From contig CAYIWD010000027.1 of NCBI GenBank assembly GCA_964367055.1, positions 1 through 7,725 on the forward strand: DNA of 7,725 nucleotides, in the 5' to 3' direction. The DNA is from UM-FILTER-39-64 sp964367055. Its GTDB lineage: Bacteria; Patescibacteriota; Minisyncoccia; UBA6257; UBA9933. The translations under genes were made by a program, and so were the position numbers. This document shows positions 1 through 5,666 of this stretch, piece by piece (position 1 is the first letter of the stretch; each line of letters begins with the position of its first letter). The notes below the pieces were generated by a model. The model ran no database searches. It saw only the letters and a list, made by a program, of their open reading frames with translations, and was not told the origin of the DNA.

Positions 1-1096
1 TTTTAAGAATTATTTCTTGTTTTTTACGAAAGATTTCAAATGAAAAATTTTCTTTAACATATTGACGGCCACTTTTACCCATTTGTTTTAAAAGCGAGGG
101 ATTAGAAAAAAGATATTTGATTTTGCTAACTATCACTTCTTTATCCCGTGCCGGCACCACAAAGCCGTTAAATCCGTCTTTAACCGCCTCGTAAGCGCCA
201 TCTTCATCGCTCGCTATAATCGGCTTTTCACAAGCTAAGGCCTCAATTAAAACCAAGGGTAAACCACCTCCTTCATTTTTTTTAAATTCACTCAAATAAA
301 TCACCAAGTCAGAAATATTATACATATAGATAAAATTATCTTCCGACACCCGGCCGGTAAAAATTACTCTGTCGGAAACTCCTTCGACCACAGCCAGATT
401 TTTCCATTCCTCCAGCCGCGGCCCGCCGCCCACTATTAATAAAATTATTTCTTCCGGCAGGAATTTCAAAAAGCCAATTAATGTTTTCTGCCCCTTGTCA
501 TAAACCAAACGGCCGACAACCGAAATTATTTTTTTGTTTTTTGGTATACCATATTTATCATAAATTTCAGACGGAACTGATTTAGCTAAAAATTTATCAA
601 TATCAACGCAATCATAAAGTAGAAACATTTTATCATCGTTGATATCAAAATTATTTTTGACGTATTCAAGGGTGAATTTACAATCGCCGATAATCGCTTT
701 CGCTTCCCTTAACCCTTTTATTCCGCTTTTATTTAAACCGCTCCAAACTTCCAAGCCGTAAACGTTAACGAGATAAGGAACGCCGGTTAATTTTTTAATT
801 AATCGCGCTAAAAACGTCAGGCCTATATGATTGCACAAAATTAAATCAGGTTTTTCTTTTAAGGCGGTCTTTACGGCTTTCAGCGAAAAGATAATTTTTG
901 AAAAAAAATTAGCGCCCTTGCCTTTATAATCCACTTCAAAATATTCTTCAAACAAATCACTCTGATTTTTCGGCCAAAGCGAAAAAACGACAATCTTCCC
1001 GAGCCAATCAATTGACCGCAAAGCATTAATTTGATAACGAATATAGCGTTGGATTCCTCCGGTGGAGAAAACATCAGTCGCCAAAACAAGAATCAT
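1..1096 (-). CDS. Family 4 (GT-B fold) glycosyltransferase, C-terminus cut by window edge
   Basis: The frame from ATG at 1096 stays open to base 2, giving 365 residues with no stop, so only the very C-terminus is probably missing. The protein has two Rossmann-like halves. The N-terminal half begins MILVLATDVFSTGGIQRY, the glycine-rich loop usual in GT4 enzymes. The C-terminal half begins near residue 188 (IISVVGRLVYDKG), followed by LLIVGGGPRLEEW (219-231), VIFTGRVSED (244-253) and the nucleotide-sugar-binding EGGGLPLVLIEALA stretch (275-288). Such enzymes are retaining transferases that use a nucleotide sugar at the cytoplasmic membrane face. Donor and acceptor cannot be read from sequence; GDP-perosamine is a reasonable guess from the upstream genes. 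The start overlaps the preceding aminotransferase stop as ATGA (4 bp), indicating translational coupling. There is no signal peptide or membrane segment. Confidence 0.9.
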   Translation of the reverse strand, partial: MILVLATDVFSTGGIQRYIRYQINALRSIDWLGKIVVFSLWPKNQSDLFEEYFEVDYKGKGANFFSKIIFSLKAVKTALKEKPDLILCNHIGLTFLARLIKKLTGVPYLVNVYGLEVWSGLNKSGIKGLREAKAIIGDCKFTLEYVKNNFDINDDKMFLLYDCVDIDKFLAKSVPSEIYDKYGIPKNKKIISVVGRLVYDKGQKTLIGFLKFLPEEIILLIVGGGPRLEEWKNLAVVEGVSDRVIFTGRVSEDNFIYMYNISDLVIYLSEFKKNEGGGLPLVLIEALACEKPIIASDEDGAYEAVKDGFNGFVVPARDKEVIVSKIKYLFSNPSLLKQMGKSGRQYVKENFSFEIFRKKQEIILK

Positions 1097-2205
1097 AATA
1101 AGTGTTTTTTAAGCGCCTGGCAGACGAATTTAACATTAGATTCAGTCAAAGTCGTGCTGCTTGGCAGATTTAAACCGTTTTTAGAAAGATTATAAGCCGT
1201 TAAATTAGACAAATGCCGTTCCTTGCGATACATCGGCAATTTAGACAACGGACTGAAAAAAGGCCTGGTTTCTATGCCGTCTTTTTCAAGCAAATTTCTC
1301 AAAGTATCGCGGGAAATTTTTCGGCTCACGCCATTTCCTAAAACAATAGAAATCATCCAATAAACGCTTTTTGTATTTTCCCTTTCACTATTTAATGTTA
1401 TATCTTTTAAATCTTTCAGATATTTTTTATACCACTGGAATATTTGTCTTTTTTTATCGATGAATGAATTTAATTTTTTAATCTGAGCGCAACCCACCGC
1501 TGCCTGTAAATTGGTAATGCGGTAATTAAATCCGATTTCCGGATGCCAATATTTATTTTTTGGGTCCTGCGCCTGGTTTCTCAAAAGCTTGACCCTTTCA
1601 TAAATTTTTTTATCGTTAGTCGTAATCATTCCGCCTTCGCCCGCTGTAATAATTTTATTGCCGAAAAAGCTAAAAACACCGGCATTCCCCAAATTGCCGG
1701 CTCTTTTGCCGTAATATACTGCGCCATGCGCTTCAGCCGCGTCTTCAATTATTAAAAGGCGATGCTTCTTTGCAATTTTTAAAATTTCCTTCATTTCAGC
1801 CGCGTTGCCGTAAAGATGAACCGGAATTATCGCTTTTGTTTTTTTAGTAATAGCTTTTAAAATCGCTTCCGGTTTAATGCACCAATAGTCCGGTTCAACA
1901 TCAACCATTACCGGCTTAGCGCCGATATAAGCCGCGGCATTAGCCGTTGCTACATAAGTTAAATCAGGAACAATTATTTCGTCTCCTTTTTTAATTCCCG
2001 AAGCCAAAAGCGCCAGATGAAGTCCGGTTGTACCGTTAGAAACAGCGGCCGCGTATTTTACGCCTATATATTTAGCGAATTCTTTTTCAAATTTTAAAAT
2101 ATATTCTCCCGACGATACCCAACCGCTTTTAACCGCTTTAACAACATTATTAAGTTCCTCCCGGCCCAGATTCGGTTCGGCCACGGGAATAATCATCTTT
2201 TTCAT
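1093..2205 (-). CDS. per: DegT/DnrJ/EryC1 aminotransferase, probable GDP-perosamine synthase
   Basis: This is a PLP-dependent sugar aminotransferase, 370 residues from ATG at 2205. The N-terminus IPVAEPNLG, then SGWVSSGEYI (27-36), SNGTTGLHLAL (56-66), VPDLTYVATANA (79-90), IPVHLYG (127-133), EDAAEAHGA (154-162) and FSFFGNKIITAGEGGMITT (178-196) closely resemble known GDP-4-keto-6-deoxymannose 4-aminotransferases (Per/RfbE). Lys184 is the expected PLP Schiff-base lysine, so this is an aminotransferase and not a ColD-type dehydratase, which carries His there. The likely reaction is GDP-4-keto-6-deoxy-D-mannose plus glutamate to GDP-perosamine; gmd two genes upstream supplies that substrate. 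I chose ATG 2205 because family similarity begins there and the in-frame extension (TTG 2232, ATG 2217) is translated repeat DNA; ATG 2196 is also possible. A related 4-aminotransferase for another nucleotide sugar is the main alternative. Confidence 0.85.
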   Translation of the reverse strand: MKKMIIPVAEPNLGREELNNVVKAVKSGWVSSGEYILKFEKEFAKYIGVKYAAAVSNGTTGLHLALLASGIKKGDEIIVPDLTYVATANAAAYIGAKPVMVDVEPDYWCIKPEAILKAITKKTKAIIPVHLYGNAAEMKEILKIAKKHRLLIIEDAAEAHGAVYYGKRAGNLGNAGVFSFFGNKIITAGEGGMITTNDKKIYERVKLLRNQAQDPKNKYWHPEIGFNYRITNLQAAVGCAQIKKLNSFIDKKRQIFQWYKKYLKDLKDITLNSERENTKSVYWMISIVLGNGVSRKISRDTLRNLLEKDGIETRPFFSPLSKLPMYRKERHLSNLTAYNLSKNGLNLPSSTTLTESNVKFVCQALKKHLL

Positions 2206-2206
2206 A
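2203..2206. repeat. CATA direct repeat, left copy (target duplication)
   Basis: CATA directly abuts the left end of the cassette and is repeated at 2555-2558 directly outside the right end. Its complement TATG contains the aminotransferase start codon. Confidence 0.65.
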
Positions 2207-2225
2207 CCCAGTAACATTACTTCAA
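2207..2225 (+). repeat. Left terminal inverted repeat of GIY-YIG cassette
   Basis: The 19 bases CCCAGTAACATTACTTCAA are an exact reverse complement of 2536-2554. The inner part GTAACATTAC is itself an imperfect palindrome. In the minus direction this arm ends one base before the aminotransferase ATG and adds in-frame upstream start codons. Confidence 0.9.
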
Positions 2226-2237
2226 AAGGCAAAAATT

Positions 2238-2534
2238 TTAAAGAGATTGCCTGTAATTTCGAAGTCTTTTTGCCCAGTAACGTACATTCGTATGCGTTAC
2301 TGGGTTTGATAAATATCTGCGACCTATAGTATTTTTAAAATATTTTTCTCGTTGTTTGGCATCATCTTCATTTAAACATGCTTCAAAATAGATTAGTTTT
2401 AATGGTCTTCTTGGTTTGGTGGAAAAATTTTTGCCTGCGTTATGTTCTTCTAATCGTTTCCTGAGGTTATTGGTATAGCCAATATAATGCTCTCCATCTT
2501 TCAAACTTAACAAAACATAAGTGTAGAAGAACAT
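2238..2534 (-). CDS. Small GIY-YIG nuclease family protein with a 12-residue palindrome insertion
   Basis: A 98-residue single-domain GIY-YIG protein of the short UvrC-N-terminal-like/YhbQ type. The N-terminus FFYTYVLLS provides the GIY-like strand, HYIGYT (16-21) the YIG strand, and NLRKRLEEHNAG (23-34) holds the conserved Arg and His region. Glu51 in YFEA is the expected metal-binding catalytic Glu, followed by the QREKYFK helix (61-67). All catalytic positions look intact. Near the C-terminus the usual GRRYL-(K)KRLRNY helix is split: residues 76-87 come from a 32-bp palindrome plus a 4-bp duplication. Without them the protein would read GRRYLSKRLRNY and be 86 residues, the normal family length. 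Specificity and biological role of such short proteins are poorly known. It lies within a terminal-repeat cassette between gmd and the aminotransferase gene, starts one base after the right repeat arm, and ends 32 bp before the ATG of the next gene. Confidence 0.88.
   Translation of the reverse strand: MFFYTYVLLSLKDGEHYIGYTNNLRKRLEEHNAGKNFSTKPRRPLKLIYFEACLNEDDAKQREKYFKNTIGRRYLSNPVTHTNVRYWAKRLRNYRQSL
2269..2272. repeat. TTTG direct repeat, left of 32-bp palindrome
   Basis: TTTG directly abuts the left arm of the palindrome and recurs at 2305-2308, consistent with a 4-bp target duplication of the same size as that of the larger cassette. Confidence 0.6.
2273..2304. mobile_element. 32-bp palindromic element inserted in frame in the GIY-YIG gene
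   Basis: The arms CCCAGTAACG (2273-2282) and CGTTACTGGG (2295-2304) are perfect inverse copies around a 12-base centre. The first nine bases of each arm equal the outer bases of the cassette terminal repeats. TTTG flanks it on both sides (2269-2272 and 2305-2308). The total addition of 36 bp is 12 codons, and removing it restores a normal GIY-YIG C-terminus. It resembles a minimal non-autonomous relative (MITE- or REP-like) of the surrounding cassette, and its in-frame coding nature recalls Rickettsia palindromic elements. The RNA would form a 10-bp stem. Confidence 0.75.
2305..2308. repeat. TTTG direct repeat, right of 32-bp palindrome
   Basis: Second copy of the 4-bp direct repeat, abutting the right arm. 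One copy plus the palindrome makes 36 bp and preserves the reading frame. Confidence 0.6.
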
Positions 2535-2535
2535 A

Positions 2536-2554
2536 TTGAAGTAATGTTACTGGG
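2536..2554 (-). repeat. Right terminal inverted repeat of GIY-YIG cassette
   Basis: The 19 bases TTGAAGTAATGTTACTGGG (plus strand) are the exact inverse of 2207-2225. In the minus direction the arm ends one base before the GIY-YIG ATG at 2534, so it replaces any ribosome binding site for that gene. Confidence 0.9.
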
Positions 2555-2558
2555 CATA
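2555..2558. repeat. CATA direct repeat, right copy (target duplication)
   Basis: This copy abuts the right end of the cassette and matches 2203-2206. It represents the original position of the aminotransferase start codon relative to gmd. That ATG now reads out of frame into the cassette. Confidence 0.65.
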
Positions 2559-2568
2559 TTAAAAGAGT

Positions 2569-4809
2569 TTATTTAAGAGCTCGCGTCATAATATTGCCCT
2601 CGCCAGGATAAAAAATAGCGTCAAAGGCGAATTTTTCCCCTGCTTGCCATTTTTTCCAGCGGTTCAAATCCTCATTCACCATAATTTTCACCAAATCATT
2701 AAATTTTGTTTTCGGCTCCCAGCCCAATTTTTCTTTTGCCTTGGAATAATCGCCTAAAAGAAAAGTTACTTCCACTTTTCTTGAAAAACGCGGGTCTGTC
2801 TTAATGTATTTTGCAGAATCCAAACCAAGAGTTTTAAAGGATTCGTCCACGAACTCTTTGACCGTATGATTTTCGCCTGTGGCGATTACATAATCATCCG
2901 GTTCTGGTTGCTGTAGCATCATCCACATTGATTCCACGTATTCCGGCGCGTATCCCCAATCCCTCTTGGCTTCTAAATTACCAAGAATAAGTTCTTTTTC
3001 TAGGCCCAAAAAAATCTTAGCCACGGCATTGGAAATTTTCCTGGTGACAAATTCCAAACCGCGCAAGGGCGAATTATGAACGTGACACTTGCCCACGCCA
3101 CAATGAAATTCCCCTGATGAAGTTTGAAGGTCATAAAACCATCCTTGATAATCAGGTATGTCTAAAATTTTTTTAACTTCCAAAGAATCTTTTCTTAAAT
3201 GATGCACTGGACACGCAACGCCGCCATTCTGTATTTTTCTTATGAATGTCCTTGAGATGGTGGTAATTCTTGAAGTTTCTCTTTGAGAAACGCCAGCAGA
3301 AATCAACTCCTGAACTCTTTGTTCTTTCAAGATATTATCTACCGTTGAGAGAATATTAAGAGAGTAAAATATTCTTCCATCGTCTTTTGTTTCTAATGTA
3401 AGATTAATGTCCTGTTTAGTTGTTTTATCAATTAAATACCATAATCCCATTGCCAAAGTGGCAGAGTTAGTCTTGAAGTTTCTGAATTCGTAGACGCAAG
3501 GATTTTCTTTCAATCCATCGCACACGTTATAGCCCATAAGAAATGCCATCATTACATCGGGCGAAGAATTGAGAATCACTTTAGGCACCCGTTTTGTTCT
3601 ATCGTTATTATAAATATCTATTTTTCTCAACCATTCATTCCCGCCGGCCAATATCAATTGCCCCACTATTCTTTCAGGATTAAATCCAGATTTACTCGGA
3701 TAATACACCGTATGTCCGCCCGTAACCTTCAACCATAAATAATCAAATCGCGCTCTTATTCCTTCAGACGAATTAGTAAACTTACCATGTATGGTTTTCC
3801 GGTGATTCTTGCGAGCATAACTGATAGAGCCGTCGCCAACCATCATTCCCATCAATTCCGCCTCCTCTTGCGAAATTAAAGACTGAATATCGTGTACAGA
3901 ATCAGGAAGCTCAATTATTTCTAATTGATCTTCAAGCCTAATATCTTCAACTTTTTTTTCTTCGCCGCCATCCATAAAAACGACGTGGCTGGAGGTAGCC
4001 ATAAAAGCCCCTGCTCTTGAATTTATGAATTTCGGCTGCTTATTGTCTGTCTTAATATCGTGAGGGTACGCAGAAGCAAAAGAAACATCAACCCACCCGT
4101 TTTTCCCCCACACCTGTATACCCGTAATCGGTTTAGATTGATAATTTTGTTTAGATTCGTCAAATTCCACAATTTCTCTTATTGGTTTTATGTCTAACTC
4201 TTTTTCATTAGATTTCTTAAAAAACATGGGCATAAAAGAAGTTATCGTTTCGTGATTAAAAAGAATTCCATTAGCCGCAAAAATTCCGTAGCCATCGCGA
4301 TAAATTTTCGTCATCCAATAAGCGTATAATTTTGCCGCGGCATATGGGCTTGATGGTTTAAATGGAGAATTTTCATTTAATGCTCCATCCGCGCCGTCGC
4401 CGTAAAGTTCGCTCGTTGACGCCTGATAAAATTTTATTTTTTTATTAAGCAATCTAATAGCTTCAAGAAAAAGAGTTGCAGAAACGCCGGTAATCTGAGC
4501 TGTGGCTGACGGCTCCTCAAAAGACGCGCCGACAAAACTTTGAGCGCCTAAATGATAAATTTCATCGGGCTGGGAAATCTGAATCGCTTCGTAAATAGAA
4601 TTAGCGTCAATTAAATCCATAGGAATTAATTTCACCTTGTCAAAAATATCCAAATATTGCAGCCGCCAAAAATTCGGCGTGGAAAGCCGTCTATAGCCGC
4701 CAAAAACCTCGTATCCTTTATCCAAAAGAAATTTAGCGAGGTAAGCGCCGTCTTGACCCGTAATGCCAGTGATTAATACTCTTCTTTGATTTTGATTAGG
4801 TTCTGCCAT
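2569..4809 (-). CDS. gmd: GDP-mannose 4,6-dehydratase interrupted by an intein
   Basis: The 746-residue precursor is an extended-SDR GDP-mannose 4,6-dehydratase split by an intein. Extein parts are residues 1-187 and 580-746, together 354 residues, the usual Gmd length. Visible motifs are the NADP-binding ITGITGQDGAYL (13-24), YHLGAQSFVGASF (85-97), the catalytic STSELYG (131-137) and the YAAAK pair Tyr156/Lys160. NGILFNHE (180-187) is interrupted and resumes as SPLRGLEFVTRKI (580-592), then LGNLEAKRDWGYAPEYVE (608-625). The mature enzyme converts GDP-D-mannose to GDP-4-keto-6-deoxy-D-mannose in the cytoplasm, the precursor for perosamine, fucose or rhamnose; the perosamine-type aminotransferase downstream points to the first. 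The gene begins a leftward operon and lies 41 bp from a divergent methyltransferase gene. No Shine-Dalgarno precedes ATG 4809. Activity presumably needs intein removal because the insert splits the substrate/cofactor-binding segment. Confidence 0.95.
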   Translation of the reverse strand: MAEPNQNQRRVLITGITGQDGAYLAKFLLDKGYEVFGGYRRLSTPNFWRLQYLDIFDKVKLIPMDLIDANSIYEAIQISQPDEIYHLGAQSFVGASFEEPSATAQITGVSATLFLEAIRLLNKKIKFYQASTSELYGDGADGALNENSPFKPSSPYAAAKLYAYWMTKIYRDGYGIFAANGILFNHETITSFMPMFFKKSNEKELDIKPIREIVEFDESKQNYQSKPITGIQVWGKNGWVDVSFASAYPHDIKTDNKQPKFINSRAGAFMATSSHVVFMDGGEEKKVEDIRLEDQLEIIELPDSVHDIQSLISQEEAELMGMMVGDGSISYARKNHRKTIHGKFTNSSEGIRARFDYLWLKVTGGHTVYYPSKSGFNPERIVGQLILAGGNEWLRKIDIYNNDRTKRVPKVILNSSPDVMMAFLMGYNVCDGLKENPCVYEFRNFKTNSATLAMGLWYLIDKTTKQDINLTLETKDDGRIFYSLNILSTVDNILKEQRVQELISAGVSQRETSRITTISRTFIRKIQNGGVACPVHHLRKDSLEVKKILDIPDYQGWFYDLQTSSGEFHCGVGKCHVHNSPLRGLEFVTRKISNAVAKIFLGLEKELILGNLEAKRDWGYAPEYVESMWMMLQQPEPDDYVIATGENHTVKEFVDESFKTLGLDSAKYIKTDPRFSRKVEVTFLLGDYSKAKEKLGWEPKTKFNDLVKIMVNEDLNRWKKWQAGEKFAFDAIFYPGEGNIMTRALK
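3073..4248 (-). mobile_element. Intein with LAGLIDADG (DOD) homing endonuclease inside Gmd
   Basis: Residues 188-579 of Gmd (392 residues) interrupt the family sequence exactly between FNHE and SPLRG. Splicing signatures are a block-B-like TSSH (272-275), block F WFYDLQTSSGEF (557-568) and C-terminal HN (578-579) followed by Ser580 as the +1 nucleophile. Endonuclease signatures are two LAGLIDADG-type helices, LMGMMVGDG (319-327, Asp326) and FLMGYNVCDG (423-432, Asp431). A helix-turn-helix-like stretch lies at about 494-527 (ELISAGVSQRETSRITTISR). The N-terminus TITSFMPMFF lacks the usual Cys, Ser or Ala at position 1. Inteins favour conserved active-site segments as here, and the endonuclease would home to intein-free gmd alleles. 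Whether this copy splices cannot be decided from sequence. Confidence 0.88.
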
Positions 4810-4818
4810 AGTATTTAT

Positions 4819-4846
4819 AGTATAGTTATAATAGCCGTAATGTAAA
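4819..4846 (-). promoter_or_regulatory. Possible gmd promoter
   Basis: On the minus strand TTTACA (4846-4841) and TATACT (4824-4819) are 16 bp apart, each one or two mismatches from sigma-70 consensus. Transcription would begin about three bases before the gmd ATG at 4809, giving a nearly leaderless mRNA, consistent with the absent Shine-Dalgarno. AT-rich DNA gives such matches by chance, so support is moderate. Confidence 0.4.
4827..4832 (+). promoter_or_regulatory. Possible -10 box for the methyltransferase gene
   Basis: A perfect TATAAT lies 18 bases before the methyltransferase ATG at 4851, predicting a leader of about a dozen bases. No convincing -35 box lies at 17 bp spacing, and it overlaps the leftward gmd promoter candidate. 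Confidence 0.35.
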
Positions 4847-4850
4847 TACT

Positions 4851-5666
4851 ATGAAAAATCTTTATCAATTATCTTACCCCTGGCTTAAAACTAATGACGT
4901 TCATCTAATTAGTTGTTGTATTTGTTCCGGCCAAAATAAACAAGAGCCAATAAGCCAATTTATTTTGAATGAAAAAACATTCACAATAATGCGGTGCGTT
5001 GCTGATGAATTAATGTATCTTTCGCCCCAGCCGGGAAAAGAATATTGTGATAGTTTGTATAATCATCCAAGCTATTTTGAAGGAACTGATGATATGTACG
5101 GTTTATCAATGGATGAACAAAAAGCAACCGAGATAGCAAAAATCCGCATAAACGAACTTCGCCAATATGCTCCAAAAGCAACCTCAATTTTAGAAATCGG
5201 TTGCGCTCATGGCCACTTGCTTGATGAGGTGCGGCGCCAAGGATTTTCTGTTGTTAAAGGCATAGAATTTTCAAAAGGAGCGGTTAAAATAGGCCAAGGG
5301 AAAAATCTGGATGTCAAACAACAAGACATTAATAATTTATCAGCCGATGATTCCGACGAAAAATTCGACGTTGTCGCAAGCTATAGTGTTCTGGAACACT
5401 TAAATAATCCTTGTGAATTTTTAAGTAAAGTTAAAAAAATTTTGAAGCCTGACGGCATTCTTATCATTAGGGTGCCGGACACTGACTCAATGGAAGGACC
5501 AAAATTATCTTTGCTTGACCATTTTTGGCATTTTACGAGAGCTTCAATTCAAAGGATAATGGAGAAAAACGGCTTTAAAATAAAAAGTATTTTCCCGAGC
5601 GGCGTTTTTTATGGTACCCAACACTCTGGAGAATTAAAAAATATGACTATTGTGGCAACCCTTTAA
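4851..5666 (+). CDS. Class I SAM-dependent methyltransferase with N-terminal Cys-rich segment
   Basis: A 271-residue protein and the only plus-strand gene with clear support. The central domain has motif I ILEIGCAHGHLL (113-124, SAM glycine loop), acidic Glu139 at the end of strand 2 (GIEFS), FDVVASYSVLEHL (172-184) and ILKPDGILIIRVPD (197-210), the classic Methyltransf_11/23-type order. Upstream, CCIC (22-25) and Cys49 resemble the CxxC...CxxC zinc knuckle of sugar C-methyltransferase-like proteins. The last ligand position reads Asp52 (CVAD), so zinc binding may be altered or lost. The substrate is unknown; methylation of a glycan sugar is likely from context. It is transcribed away from gmd, and its last 20 bp overlap the convergent TPR gene. 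No Shine-Dalgarno is visible; the start is fixed by the short divergent gap. Confidence 0.85.
   Translation: MKNLYQLSYPWLKTNDVHLISCCICSGQNKQEPISQFILNEKTFTIMRCVADELMYLSPQPGKEYCDSLYNHPSYFEGTDDMYGLSMDEQKATEIAKIRINELRQYAPKATSILEIGCAHGHLLDEVRRQGFSVVKGIEFSKGAVKIGQGKNLDVKQQDINNLSADDSDEKFDVVASYSVLEHLNNPCEFLSKVKKILKPDGILIIRVPDTDSMEGPKLSLLDHFWHFTRASIQRIMEKNGFKIKSIFPSGVFYGTQHSGELKNMTIVATL

Larger units (their letters stand above)
2207..2554 (-). mobile_element. 348-bp GIY-YIG cassette with 19-bp terminal inverted repeats and 4-bp target duplication
   Basis: Directly seen: CCCAGTAACATTACTTCAA at 2207-2225 and its exact reverse complement at 2536-2554 bound a segment filled by one GIY-YIG gene. CATA occurs immediately outside both ends (2203-2206 and 2555-2558). 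Removing the cassette and one CATA leaves gmd stop, 11 bases, then the ATG of the aminotransferase, a normal operon junction. The insertion therefore hit the start codon of the downstream gene, and the duplicated TATG (minus strand) restored it. Terminal inverted repeats plus a short target duplication are hallmarks of transposition-type insertion. No transposase is present, so the element is either mobilised in trans or by an unrecognised role of the GIY-YIG protein. The mobility mechanism is inference. Confidence 0.75.
4807..4853. repeat. 11-bp inverted repeat spanning both divergent start codons
   Basis: CATAGTATTTA (4807-4817) and TAAATACTATG (4843-4853) are perfect inverse copies. Each includes a start codon, gmd ATG on the minus strand and methyltransferase ATG on the plus strand. 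The two genes are thus preceded by the identical eight bases TAAATACT. This could be a dyad operator for co-regulation, a shared leader signal or an old duplication. Confidence 0.6.

Noticed and set aside
880..1089. Minus-strand 69-codon open frame
   Set aside because: It lies within the glycosyltransferase gene in another frame; the 365-residue frame from 1096 matches GT4 motifs throughout.
1543..1755. Plus-strand 70-codon open frame
   Set aside because: It is antisense to the aminotransferase gene and shows no domain-like features.
2207..2554. CRISPR-like or integron attC interpretation of the repeats
   Set aside because: Repeats are inverted, not direct with regular spacers, and 4-bp flanking duplications plus a complete gene between arms fit an insertion better.
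4981..5187. Minus-strand 68-codon open frame
   Set aside because: It is antisense to the well-supported methyltransferase.
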